Positions 1 to 11,600 of a stretch of 64,000 bases of DNA are shown one piece after another. A program made the translations under genes and the position numbers. The notes below the pieces were generated by a model. The model searched no databases. It was not told the origin of the DNA and saw nothing but the letters and a program-made list of their open reading frames with translations. The DNA lies in assembly GCA_025349905.2 (NCBI GenBank), contig MU624540.1, positions 1 to 64,000 of the forward strand. The letters are read 5' to 3'. Numbering within the stretch: the first letter of the stretch is position 1; the number at the start of each line of letters is the position of its first letter. The DNA comes from Blastocladiella britannica (Eukaryota > Blastocladiomycota > Blastocladiomycetes > Blastocladiales > Blastocladiaceae).

Positions 1-131
1 TGAGATAATGCTCGTGGAATTCCAGCAAGAAAAAGCAACGAGAAAAACAGCTTGGTTTGGTGCTGGAAACACAAGGACTGAAGAATTCCGTTGGCGATAA
101 AACGGACGTTTTGTTCCACATCACTTCCATC

Positions 132-173
132 TCAGAATTCCAACACCCGAACTCTGTTTAGTGCGCAGCCGTG
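132..173 (+). repeat. Terminal fragment of the dispersed repeat (copy C)
   Basis: This 42-base stretch aligns without gaps to the right end of copy B (26086-26127) with roughly 80% identity by eye. It includes the shared terminal string AGTGCG(C/T)AGCCGTG. The left part of the repeat is not recognisable here. It ends about 40 bases before the ATG of the complex I gene, in the same orientation as copies A and B. Confidence 0.6.
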
Positions 174-213
174 TAGCCAAAAAATATCGCAACCAATTAC
201 GAAAAATACAGCA

Positions 214-830
214 ATGCCGTTCCGCGATATCCAGGGCGACTACCCCATCATCGACGCCGACCCGCACTCTGCGCGCGTTGTCCGCTTCTTCCGGCCCGAG
301 GACTATGCGCTGTGGGCCGTGTCCGGAGCGGCCGCGCCCGCCGCGTACTACTGGGCCGACTTTAAGAAGCCCATTGGCGACCGTTTGATTGGTCTGCGCA
401 GTGCGGGAGCGATCGGGTTCATCGGCGGGTTCTTGCTCGCGTACCAAAAGAGCTCGTGTGCGTTTTGTCTTTATTTATTATGGTGCAGCATACTGAGTGT
501 ATTCAAATGGTAGTCCGGTTCTGGGGCCTGGAGGAGAATGAGCGCGAGCTCATCAAGGACCGCGAAGAGTTCTTGGCTGCGCGTACGGCGGGCAAGTCGC
601 ACCACTTGGGCGAATCGGGCCTGGAGCCTTACCTGCAGGGCGTGTCGGCCCGCCACTCGCGCTACACGGCCCTCAAGTTCTGTACGTTCATTTTTTAATG
701 GTACTTGGGCGGCGTTGCTCACCATGATACAATAACAGCCTGGCTGCCGTGGTTCAACTTTGTCAACCACAACCAGGGCGTCAACTGGAACCTGTACAAG
801 GACCTGGTGGCCAAGGAGTCGTCGGCATAA
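214..830 (+). CDS. NADH:ubiquinone oxidoreductase 21 kDa-type accessory subunit
   Basis: Three exons (214-457, 514-681, 739-830) give a 167-residue protein. The N-terminal half has the YPIIDADPH motif and a hydrophobic region typical of the fungal complex I 21 kDa subunit. The C-terminal half (RFWGLEENER, then LEPYLQGVSARHSRY, then WLPWFNFVNHNQGVNW) matches the matching C-terminal domain of the same family. Both introns are about 55 bp, GT-AG and phase 1, and the joined length is a multiple of three. It should be a small supernumerary subunit of mitochondrial complex I. The start is the first ATG in frame with the conserved N-terminus. The next gene begins 65 bp downstream on the same strand. 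The family call is from recognition, not a search. Confidence 0.85.
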
Positions 831-895
831 TGGTAATGCATAAATATATATTCTCTGTCTTTTCCTCTTGCGACATACCAGCATACACGTTAAGA

Positions 896-2972
896 ATGGA
901 ACAGCCAGCGACCAAACGACGCAAGCAGCACAATGAGAACCTGGAGACCGAGCCCACGGGAGCCGACTACGAGCGCATGTCTGCTTGGCTGCAACGCGAG
1001 GGCGCCGACTTTGCCAATGTCACCATTCACAAGTCTCACGAGTGTACATTTATCACGCGTTTTGTATTCTGGGACAGGACAACTGACAGGGAATCGTACA
1101 CAGCAGAGGGGTACGGCATCTACGCCGCGCGCGCCATCAAAGCCGGCAGCCCCGTCGCGTATTTACCGTCGCACCTGGTCTTGAGCGAGCACGACGCGTT
1201 GGCCTCCCCACTGGGGAAAGCATTCATGGCCTACAACGCGACCATCACCCCGCGCGACCAGTACGCGGAGCGGCACGTGTGCACCAAGACGATTCTGTGG
1301 CTATTTATGATGCACGAGCACTGGGTGCGTGGGCCCGCGTCCAAATGGTGGCCGTACTTGCGAGCATTGCCACGCCAGTACGACACTCCACTGTACTGGA
1401 CGGCGGACGAGCGGCAGTGGTTGGCCGGAACCAATCTCGCGCACGTGGTGGCCGAAAAGCAGCGCGAGCTCGAGCGCGATTTCGATGCGGCCGTCGCAGT
1501 CATGGGTGATAACGGAGAGCTGCGTGTGGCATTTGCGGGCGCGTGGCCGCTCGAGCACCGGACCGCCAGCGCATTGTCGTTCCAGCGGTTCCTGTGGGCC
1601 CGCACCGCGTGCTCGTCGCGCGCGTTCCCGAGCGACCTCAACTTGGTAGCGCAGGGCCGCGTCAAGGCGGCGGCCTCGGCTGCTGCTGCCAACGGCGACG
1701 ATCCGGTCTTGGGAGCCGACGACACGCACGAGACTGCGGGCGAGCGCCGCGCCGACGGATCAGTGGTGCCGTGCAAGTGCCACTTGGCGCTGTGGCCGTT
1801 CTTTGACATGCTCAACCACCGACGCGGGCAGTCCATGACCTGGGACGCGGTGCGGCGGCCGGGTGGGATCACGTTTGTGACGGGCGCTGATATGGCGGAA
1901 GGGGACGAGGTGTTTAATTCGTACGGGCCCAAGGGCAACGATGTACGGTTTCCTCGTTGCTGTCGTCCATGTAAAAAATCAGGACACTGACAACCCCGGA
2001 ATAACACAGGAGCTCCTGCTCTCGTACGGGTTCTGCCTCGACATTCCAAGCAACCCAGACGACTACTACCCGATCAAGCTCAACTTTGACACCGACCCAC
2101 AGCGCGAGCGCAAGCTCTCCGTCCTGTCGCGCCATTCCCTGCTGCCGTACAAGCACCTGTACCTGCTGCGCCACGCCGACCCGTGTCCGGGATCGCTGAT
2201 TGCTGCCATGCGTGTCCTGGTCGCTAGTGCGTCCGAGCTCGCTTCGCTTACATCTCAAACTACGGACCCGACCGCGGGCCCCGTGTCGCCGCGCAACGAG
2301 CTGACGGTGTGGGACACGTTGGCGCAGCTGCTGACGGCCAAGAGCGCGGCCATTCGCGACGCAGACGCGCCACCCGCTTCGCCTGCCGAGGCCGGGTTCC
2401 GAGCTCGTATGGCGACCATATACCGCAACGGGCAGCGCGCTATCTTGGCCACTGCGGTCGCGGTTACTCGCGAGCGCACCGCGGCGTTGGTCGCAGAGAC
2501 ACCGATGTTTGCGCTGGCGGAAGTGGCGGCGGACGAGGCATTTTTCGCGGATCCGCGGATCGAGTCGCTGGCGGAGCGGGTGGTGGCGCTTGCGGATGCG
2601 GATGAGGACGTTGACGATGATGAGGAAGGTCCGTCGCCTGGATGGGATCTCGAGGACTGGGCGGTGGTGTACATTCTGTACGCCAAGCAGCAACAAGAGC
2701 GATTCAGCTTGGTGGGTGCCGAGACTGGTTCCGGTGCTGGCGAACTGGACGAAGACACGCAAGCTGGGTTGCAGCGACTGGCCAGTGTCCTGTGTGCCGA
2801 GGACTCGCCGTTTGCCGTCTCGGAGTCGGATCTGACGGCCACTTACGTGTGGTTGCAGTCGCGTCGCGTCACTATCCGCAGTGTCAAGTTGGGCAGTGAC
2901 GAAAGCGACGACGACGAAGAAGACGAAGACGAGGACGACGATGAACCGACCGTTGTTTTTGTCCTGGTTTAG
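896..2972 (+). CDS. SET-domain protein, SETD3/RuBisCO-LSMT-like methyltransferase
   Basis: Two exons (896-1942, 2010-2972) encode about 669 residues. Residues ~75-350 carry the split SET pattern of the SETD3/LSMT family: GYGIYAARAIKAG near the N-terminus, an inserted middle region, then FFDMLNHR and FNSYGPKGND before the intron and LLLSYGFCL directly after it. The DMLNH and NSYG motifs form the S-adenosylmethionine and catalytic tyrosine site in this family. The remainder resembles the helical substrate-binding region and ends in a strongly acidic Asp/Glu tail. The likely role is lysine or histidine methylation of a protein substrate; the target cannot be told from sequence. The stop is 28 bp from the convergent HemW-like gene. 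Confidence 0.82.
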
Positions 2973-3000
2973 TTCCTGCAACAGTATAAATTATATATGA

Positions 3001-4497
3001 TTAAATCACCAAGTGAAGTATCAGCTCATCCACCACCGCCAGTCCTCGCGGAGTGCATCTTAGCCGCGCCGAGTCATATTCCAGATGCCCCGAGTCGACA
3101 AACCGAGCCACCGCATCCATATCCAGGAACTGTTGCATAATTTATCAGTACTCCGAAATGAAGGGCAAGAGGAATACAAGCGAACCTCGCGTGGATCCAC
3201 GCCCGAGAGCAACCTGGCCGGCTCAAACTGGATGCCTTGAAGCGGCATGCGCAGTCCAAATACAATCAACTCGTGTGCCGCTTCTTTCCGCGACATGACG
3301 GTCGATTTGACGAGCCCATGACCCGAGTCGCCAAGACATGCGGCCTCCCATTGGTTTGGCGGGCGGAGCTTCCATCAAATAAACTGATCAACAGGTGCTC
3401 CGAAGACGAAAGAACGTGAATAACGCACCCGAAACGTCTTGACGCGGCCACGGATCCCGCCGTCCTCGTCCATGATCGATATCCTGCCTTGAAAATAAAA
3501 CGGTCAATTACAGTCAAGTACCAATCCGAAAAGCTGGGAATACCATGAGCACCAGGACCAACGCCGACATAGTCGACGCCGCGCCAGTATGCTGAATTGT
3601 GCCGTCCACGCGTTTCATGGCGACCAAAACTGCTCACCTCGTACTGCTGGAACCCATGCTTGGCCGCAATGGCGATGGTCGCTTCGTACATGTCTGCCAC
3701 CAGATCGTGCGACGGTAGTGACGACGATTCAGCAAAATTGCGAAAGAGTCTGGCTTTTACTAATACTTGAATAGACTGCGTCGTATTCCAATGAAGGAAA
3801 CGTCGTACTTTGTGCCTCGCTCAAATGTCAGCTGGTACAGAGACAAGTGGTTGTCGGCGATGGCCATGATGCGCGCCAGCTCGGCCTCCCAGTCCCGCAG
3901 CGATTGGCCCGGGCGAGCCCAAATGAAATCGGCCGTCACTTGGCCCGGAAACACGGCCTTGGCGTCGTCCAGAGCGCGCAAGGCAAGGTCCACCGAGTGG
4001 TCGCGCTCAAACAAGTCCAGGGTCGGCTGGTCAAGCGCCTGAATCCCCAGCGACAGACGCGTGATTCCGGCTTTTTTCCATTCCAGTAACTTGTCGCGCG
4101 TCACGTCCGAGGGATTGGCTTCCAGTGTCACCTCGCACGGGCTGTCAACGTGGCCATCTTTATGGATGGCGTCCAGACACGCGGCAACCCACGAGACGGG
4201 CGCGAGCGAGGGCGTGCCGCCGCCAAAATATACCGACTGCACGCGGTAATCGGGGAGCGCAATTTTGCCAGTGTAGGGTGCAGCAAGCAAAGTGAGCGGG
4301 TCGCGTGTGAGTGCGGTGCGCAATTCGCGGAGGTACGCGGTGGTCGTGGTCGTTGTCGTATTGACGGTTACGTTGGCCGGCTGTTTGTACACGTTAAACG
4401 CGCAGTAAGAGCAGCGGTGGCGGCAATACGGATAGTGCAGGTAGACGGCGAGGTCGCGCGAGACCCTTGTCGCGTTGCGGACGGCCATTTGTCTCAT
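3001..4497 (-). CDS. RSAD1: HemW/RSAD1-like radical SAM protein (coproporphyrinogen III oxidase-like)
   Basis: The first exon runs from 4497 to about 3770. It has the radical SAM cluster motif YCRHRCSYC (CxxxCxxC), then YFGGGTPSL, and EANPSD with the GITRLSLGIQ motif. Later exons supply YEVSSFGR, RHNSAYW and GVGPGAHG, all typical of HemW. A last small exon ends with a winged-helix-like piece (FLDMDAVARFVDSG) and stops at 3001. HemW proteins bind heme and a 4Fe-4S cluster and act as heme chaperones, usually mitochondrial in eukaryotes; they are not true oxidases. Interior exon limits between 3.0 and 3.77 kb are approximate. The start ATG lies 60 bp from the divergent gene at 4558. Confidence 0.85.
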
Positions 4498-4557
4498 CCA
4501 GTGTCTCGTTCATATTGGTCGAAGACAACTTCTCTTCGCCCATTTGACCAAATCACC

Positions 4558-5453
4558 ATGGACAACTTACTCTCGGATCTGGCCAGCACCGCCAGGAAAT
4601 GGCGCTGGAGCAACCGTTTTGGTGCCAAGATCTTGGCCGCTTTTATTTCGACTATTAAGAACACACACAATCTCAAGATCACCGCAACCACGATTGAGCG
4701 CCTGCAAGCCCTCACCGACGCCATGGAAGGCGAGTCGGCGGTGTCGGTGCTGCTCCGCGCCGATGTGTACAATGCCGAGTTTTATGCCATTGGCCGCCAG
4801 ATGCCGAGTGTCTTGGAACATTTGCCCGGCGCCATTACGGCAGAGATCGCGGCGATTGTGGATATGAGTGACGACGATTTGGATTTGTGCCTGTATATTC
4901 CGCGCGGTCAAAGTCGCCAATTCGGCGCATGAGTTCAACCAGGTGGTGTTGACGTTGGATCTGGTTCCACACGGCCTGCACCGGGCGCTGATCCGCGTGC
5001 ATCAGTTTCTGAACCAATCATCGCGCGTTGGCAGCCTGTCCTCTTCTTCATTCCTTTCTGACAGCGGAATCTCGCTCGCTGCCACCGAGGTATGCTTGCA
5101 CTTTGATTTGTGGTTACATTGATTAACTGGGTATGATCCTTGGACAGGCTGCACCGGTTCCTGCAACTGTCACGACGCTTGCCCCTGCTCCGGTTGCTAC
5201 TGCTCCGATTTTTTTTGAATGGGCCGATCCTTCTCCCGCTCCTACCTCTGCTCCCGCCGGCGTCGCTCCCGCTCCCGCCATTTCTGCGCGTGCACCTCCT
5301 CCTCCTGTCTTTCCTGCTAAAGTTCCTACCCAAACGCTTCGCACCGCAACGGCAACAGCGACGCCTTCTGCGCCAGTTCCTGCTGTAGCGACAGCAGGAA
5401 GGAGGCTCTGCAGACGGCAGGCAAGATGGGGGGGGAGCGGTGGAACCGATTAG
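4558..5453 (+). CDS. Unknown protein with helical N-terminus and Pro/Ala-rich tail (possible frameshift)
   Basis: I do not recognise this gene. The frame from 4558 (MDNLLSDLAST) is protein-like for about 120 residues and has helical, amphipathic character. At about 4890-4910 the convincing reading moves by one base into the frame that reads HEFNQVVLTLDLVPHGL and then a Ser-rich stretch. A GT-AG intron at about 5088-5148 then joins in phase to a Pro/Ala-rich low-complexity tail ending at 5453. I found no splice solution for the frame change, so either an indel (real or assembly) or a missed small intron is present. No catalytic motif is visible. It shares a 60-bp divergent promoter with the HemW-like gene. 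Confidence 0.45.
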
Positions 5454-5497
5454 TTAACAACAGGAATGACACACAACACTGATCCAAAGACTGATCA

Positions 5498-6383
5498 GTG
5501 CGCGTGTGTAATATATTCTTATTTCCAAACGCTACACCTGCAGCTTCCACAAAGCTGAGGGATCCATTCAAAGTCCGCCAACTTTTGTTTTTCGTCTTCA
5601 ACAACAAACACTCAAAACTTACCATTCTGCACCAGGTTCTCGCTCTGAGGTCGACGGCACCCTGCGACGTCGAAATTTGGGATATGCGACGCGAGATTAC
5701 TGACGGAACTGTGGCCAATGTGGTCATCACCGACAAGGAAATCACCATGCAAGGCGTCACGATCCTCAACTTGGCCATGACCCAACCTGGCCAAAAACTA
5801 GAGCACCTCGAGCTCAACAACAACAATCTTGGCGCGAATGAGGCGAAAGCGCTCGCTGCATGCCTCCCGAAATCGCTGACGACCTTGGATCTTCACGGTA
5901 ACCTTATTGGGGATACTGGAGCATCCGCGATTGTCGTCAACATGCCTACGGCTCTGTCCGTACTGTACCTGAGCAACAATGGAATCGACGACGATGGAGC
6001 AACGTCGTTCGCCGCGGTACTGTCATCTACTATGACCGAGTTGTTCCTGAACGGCAACAAGATCGGAGATGCAGGAGCAACATCAATCGCGGCCAATTTA
6101 CCCCGCTCTCTGAAGGAGCTGTCCATGTCGTACAACAAAGTTGGCAATGTCGGAAGCAAGGCGATTGCGGATGCACTGCCGCTGACGTTGACCGATTTTG
6201 TACCTTGATGGCAATACCATCGGAGATCCTGGCGCAAAGGCACTTGCCGCCCGCTTTGACAACATTGTGCCTCCAAAACAATCAATTAGGCACATTTGGT
6301 CGGGGAGCTCTCAAGCGTTCTTGGGCTCCTCGTCGTACAGGCTTGTATTTTTAAGCAGAGACCACTTTGAATTTCTTCAATAA
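5498..6383 (+). pseudogene. Leucine-rich-repeat protein, frameshifted
   Basis: The open frame to 6208 carries at least five ribonuclease-inhibitor-type leucine-rich repeats of about 28 residues. They have the recurrent patterns LxLxxNxIGDxGAxxIA and LEHLELNNNNLGANEAKAL. At about 6198 the frame ends early, while the next repeat (LYLDGNTIGDPGAKALAARF) continues one base out of frame. One T fewer in the TTTT run before GTACC would restore it. No clear start codon with a leader was found, and the first 40 residues look like non-coding sequence. It is either a decaying LRR gene or a good gene with a homopolymer error. LRR proteins of this class are protein-binding scaffolds; no partner is suggested. 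Confidence 0.6.
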
Positions 6384-6404
6384 AACGTTATCCATCATAC
6401 AATA

Positions 6405-7561
6405 ATGGCCGCCCTGACGACGCGCTCACTGCGACTGGAAGTACCGGCCTCCTCTGCGAACCTTGGTCCTGGTTTTGACACGCTCGGCCTGGCGCTGGCG
6501 CTGAACTTAGAGATTGCTGCCGACTTTACGCCCAGCAGCGGCATTAATGGCAATAATAAAAGCGCACCCCTGGCCATCACCATTCAATACAGCGGCTCGG
6601 ACGCTGCCACCGTCCCGGCAGATCCAGCCAAAAACTTGATTTCCAAGACACTTCTGGAACACCTGACGACCGAAACGCGTCAGCGCGTGCATGGCGCGGG
6701 TCTGCATTTGGCGGTGACCAACCCAATCCCACTCGGCCGCGGGCTGGGCTCCTCGGGTTCGGCGGTGGTCGCGGGCGTGGTGCTCGCGCACTGGGTGGCG
6801 CATGTAGCGGCGTCTCCTTCAAGCGGCTCGTTTGCGCCGGACCTCGTGGCAATCCTGGACCAAGTGGTGGCGGAGGAGGGTCACCCGGACAATGTTGCGC
6901 CGTCGTTACTGGGCGGTTTGGTCACGTCGTACATGGCTACCGCCGCCGGTGGCGCCGCCGCATCTCGCGCGTACTCGGTGCAGCTGCCGTTCGACCGCGT
7001 GCGCATCGAGGTGCTGGCGGTGATTCCGGACTACCACACGCCGACAGACTTGGCGCGCGCGGCGCTTCCCGGAACATACTCGACCGCGGAAGTGGTGCAT
7101 TCGTTGCAGCGCGTGGCTACCTTAACGCACGTGCTGTCGGGGAACCCGGCCATGTCGACGCCCGCGGGCCCGCATTTGACTCCGCGCGTGTTTGCCGAGC
7201 TGCTCGACGATGTCGTGCACCAGCCGCATCGCGCTCATTTGGTTTGCATTCTCCCATTTTTTTTTCCTTTACAAGCGAGTGGACTGACGTATGGCAGCAA
7301 CAGATTCCCGGGTTCACGGCCGCGCGCCAAGCTCTCACCGCCCACCAAGGCATTCTCGGCGCCTGTGTTTCGGGAGCGGGCCCAACGGTGCTGGTGTTTG
7401 CGCAGCGCGGCGGCTACAATTTCGACGCGGTCAAGCGAGAAATCGAGAGCGCGTACGCCGGGCTTGCGCATCCCGAGCATCAAGGGCGGGTGGGTATTTC
7501 CGTGGACGTGCGCCGCATGGAGGTGGCCGAGCATGGCACCGTGTGGAACGAGCACTCGTAA
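6405..7561 (+). CDS. THR1: Homoserine kinase
   Basis: Exons 6405-7241 and 7304-7561 encode 364 residues. The GHMP-kinase ATP loop is present as PLGRGLGSSGSAVVAG, preceded by the N-terminal PASSANLGPGFDTLG and followed by EGHPDNVAPSLLGG. The intron joins HRAHL directly to IPGF, restoring the family pattern HxPxRxxLIPGF. The C-terminal GACVSGAGPTVL motif is intact. The enzyme phosphorylates L-homoserine to O-phosphohomoserine in threonine biosynthesis, probably in the cytosol. The length is normal for fungal THR1 (about 350-370). An AATAAA-like signal lies just upstream, probably serving the LRR gene. Confidence 0.95.
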
Positions 7562-7586
7562 ATGTATCTGATTTTATTTGCGCGAT

Positions 7587-8617
7587 CTACGACGACGATG
7601 GTGGTGGTGGTGGTGGCGGGTAGTACGCGTAGTAGCCCGTCTGCTGTTGTGGCGGGTATCCTCCTACCTGCTGTGGATGTTGTTGCTGTTGCTGGACCAC
7701 GTACGGTGGGTATCCCTGCTGCTGCTGGGCATAGCTGTAATCCGGATACGGCATCGAAGGCGGATATCCTCCTCCTGCTACTTGCATCGTCGTCATGGGC
7801 ATCGCCATCGTGGTTGGCATCATCATCATCACGCCAGGAGGAGGCGGGTACGGCGCGTAGACTATCGCCGCCTGCGGCTGAGCAGGAGCAGCAACAAATG
7901 GTGCCAGGTGCGAGCCATGCGGAGCAGGCGATGCGTGCGCTGATCCGTACGTTGACGTGTGAGCTGATCCTGGTGCTGATCCGTGCAACGATCCATGCAC
8001 TGACCCCGCGGGGCTCGGTCCGACACTCTCACCACCGGCCCCGAAATTGATGACCACAGTGCTCCTGGAAGCCGACTAAATACAGCCAATGGTCAACATA
8101 AACCTCCAAAAATGGTATGATGAAGGGTACCTCGGACACAAACCACAGCTTGACCAGCACTTCGCCCTGCACTGAGTCCTTCTTCTCGTGCAACAGTGGC
8201 ACCCACTCGTGAATCTTCCCGGCGCGCGCGGTACCACTCAGCAATGGCGCAAATGGGATCGCGGCCCGGCCCAAGTGCTTGTCGCCGCCAACCAAGCATT
8301 GGTCCAGCACGTCCACGTGCAGAACTGGCCGAACGGTGGCCGGTACGGCAATGGCCAGCGGTTCGCGCGATTCCCAGGACGGCGTGCGGTCGCCGCCGAC
8401 GGCCGCAGGGATCCGGTGCTGATCGCTGGAGGTGATAAAGGCTATAATGTACGGGTCCTGCGCCGAGCGCACCTTGGCCAGGCCCTTTCGGGGTGGGCCA
8501 ATCTCACGTCCGCGTTCTGTTTTTACCATTCGTGAATAATGAAGAAAATGCATTCGGTGGTCGGCCGGTCGCCGTACCAACGTGCACGTATAGAGTGCCG
8601 ACAATCTCTTCGGCCAT
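7587..8617 (-). CDS. C2-domain protein with Gly/Ser/Pro/Gln-rich tail
   Basis: It starts with MAEEIVGTLYVHV. A ~57-bp intron (about 8508-8564) then leads to ERGREIGPPRKGLAKVRSAQDPYIIAF. Beta-strand-like segments (VLHVDVLDQCLVGGDKHLG, EVLVKLWFV) complete a C2-like fold of about 140 residues. Segments such as SAQDPYI and DVLD may carry calcium- or phospholipid-contacting acidic loops, but the full aspartate set is not clear. After a second intron the protein ends in a ~155-residue tail rich in Gly-Ser-His, then Tyr-Pro-Gln and polyproline. This is the layout of small fungal and plant C2 proteins that associate with membranes. The start is 44 bp downstream of the TFC4 stop on the same strand. 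Confidence 0.75.
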
Positions 8618-8661
8618 AATACGAATAAATAATAATGATACTGTGAGAAGAGGAGAACCAT

Positions 8662-11600
8662 TCAGACCGTCAAATGCTCCTCCACCACCTGGCGCGCCAA
8701 GCTCATGGAATTGCTCGCCACGTAAATCAAGCACAGGTTGTACGCGGCGGTGCGCCGGAACGACGCTGCCTGCGGATCGGTCGCGCCCTCGTCCAGCGCC
8801 ATCCGATAGTACCGCGTGGCCAGGCTCACCAGCCCGATCTGGTGGAACCCGCGGGCCACGTTGTAGTAAATCAGCGACTTGGGCTGCTTGCCCTCGGCCC
8901 GCTCCACGTACCGGAACATGAACGCCACGCCTTGTGCGACCTGCAAGTGCCGGTTGTCGGTCTTGCGCTGCATGGCCCGGTGCAGTTGCGCGATCCCAAG
9001 CATCATGTTTACCATTGGGTCGTCGGGCGCGTACGCGAAGGCGCGAATGTAGTGCACTGGTATCATTTTCCATGGTTTGTCAATTTGCGAGGTACAACAT
9101 ACAAGAAGAAAACATACCAAATGCCGGCAAGAAACTCGACCCACAGATCAGAATGTGGCCATACAAGGTCTGCAGCAACGGCTTTGCCGCCCATACTTTT
9201 TCTGGCTCGTCCTTGACAGGCACATTCGGGTTAAGTCCATAGAGCTCCACCTCCTGCGGGGTCATGTGCTTGCGCAGCGGGCCTGCGAACCGCATCTGCA
9301 GTTGGCGGCGAAAGTACTTTTGCAAGTTGGACGACGCAAACTCGAGCCGGTCCAGTGTACCCGAGCACATGGCCGCGCAGTAGATGCGGTACACGTTCGA
9401 GTGGTACGGGTAGTTGGTGATGAGCCATCGGCAATGGTGCACTGCCTGGGACGAGTTGCCCGACGCGACCGCCATCGAGACCCCCATCAGGTGCATCTGG
9501 ATCATCTTGTCGGCGTCTTGCCAAAACACGTTGGCTTGCGAGATCACGTCGAGCGCATCAAAGCCCGTCCTGGACTGGTAGTTGATGACGAGCGAAATGC
9601 AGTACTATATATTCTATTTGTCAATGCAATGGTTGAGCGGCAAGAAAGCAAAAATGGACGTACGCGCAAGAGCTGGTCAAACCACTCGTCCATGGAGTGA
9701 CTCATGTAATGATTGGCAATGAGAATCAAGTGCTCGTCCTGGGCCAGATTGGCCAGATCCTCGGGATCATACTTGGATCGAGGAGCTATAGATGGACACG
9801 CGAGTTAAAAACACAGCCAAAAGAAAGGAAAAAAAGGATGAATAACGAACCAAGAACAACTCGCCGACCAACCTCCTGGTACTCGACATTGTCAACAAAC
9901 TTGGCATTCGCCATCTTGGTATTGCGGATGCGGCCCGACTGGTCCACGCCCGCGTACGTGACGGTACGGTCCGACGGGTAAAACGATGGCGTGTTGCGGA
10001 ACGTTTCAAACAGCGCCTGGCCCGTGGCCAAATACGAGCACCGGCGCGGCGCATTCAGTGACACGAACGCGTCGCCGACAAGGTTGAGTTTGGCGAAATT
10101 GGCCTTGATCTCGCGCTCCTTTTGCGCCAGCGCACGCATGCGGTCGCCACGGCGCATCAGCCGCTGCCGCTCCGACGACGCCGGCGCCGCTTTGTCAAAC
10201 AACAGCGGCTGGCCCGCGGCGCCTCCGGGACCAGGCGTGCCGCCCATACTGCTCGCGGTGTCCACGGTCGAGTGGCGGCGCTGGCGCGCACGTATGCCGC
10301 GGTGGTCGGCCCGACGCGAAAACAGCACGCGGTTCGCGTCTTCGTTCGAAAACAGCATCTCGGCCTCCGTCAACATGTCAAAAGCCTGCTCGCGCTCGCC
10401 CCGCGTAATGTACATTTCGGCCAGATGCTCGCAGGGGTCCACCAGCTCCGGATCGAGCGCACGCGCTTGCATCATGGCCGCCATGGCCGCGGACTCGTGG
10501 GCGGCACCCATCGCCATGTAGCATTTCCCGCGCTTGAGGTGCACCAGGGCCACCGACTGTGGGGATGGCGCGTCAGCGTCCGCCAGCATCGTTTCCATGC
10601 ATTTCAAGCCGAGCGCATGGTGGTCCGCGTCCATGTACGCCTGCCAAATGACGTGGTACAGGCCCTCGGACGCCGGGAACGGCGCCTGCTCGGAGAAGAT
10701 GGCAAAGTGCCGCGCCGCCGCCTCCACGTACCCCTGGTGGATGCGGCACACGCCCAAAAACACACGCACGCGAAGTGGCATGCCGGACCCGCTGTCGGCT
10801 ACCTGCTCGGGCGGCAACAGCGAGTCGCGCGGGTTCTTGACCGGGTCGTACTCGTCGTCAATGTCCCCGAGCGTAGCCACTGCCGACGCGGCGGCCGTAG
10901 ACGCCACGTGCCATTGCTCGGTCTCGGCGACACGGCCCTGCAGGTACCGAAGCACGTCCTTGATGATATCGGCCAGCTTGGCGTAGTGCTTGACCGCGCA
11001 CAGTGCCTCGATCCCCGTCTCGAGGTCCGACAGCGTGCACCCGCCCGTCTCGGCTGTCACGGGGACCACGCTGGCGCGCGCGCGGCGCCGGTGGAACCGT
11101 ACGCCCATGAACATGTTTTGTCCGCCATGCGTGATCACCTCGTCCATGTCCTGTTCGGTAGGCGGGACCCACGGGTGGCAGAAGCTGCCCTTGGCGTGGT
11201 ACTCGAGCGCGTGCGTCCACATGGTCGCCATCTCCTCGGTGTACGGCGGGTCGTTGCCTGCGTGCTTTTCGAGCAAGATGCCAGTGAACCGGCGCATCAG
11301 AAACATGTTGTGCGGCAGCCGCTGCAGCAAGTGCTTGTACACGTCCACTTGCGTCGACACCACCCCGCGCGCCTCGTATTCGGTGATGAGCCGCCACGGC
11401 ATGAGCGTGTCGAGCGGGTCGGCCGACGCGGCGCGGCGCCAGCACAGGAGCCGTTCCGCGTACGTTCCGTGCAGTCTAGCCACCGCCGCGCACTGCCGCC
11501 ACACGCGGTAGTCGCGGCGGCCCGACATGGACGCCATGGTCATGTACAGAGTCAACGCCCCGCGGGTGTTGCCCTCGATCTCGTAAATCAGTGCCAGAAT

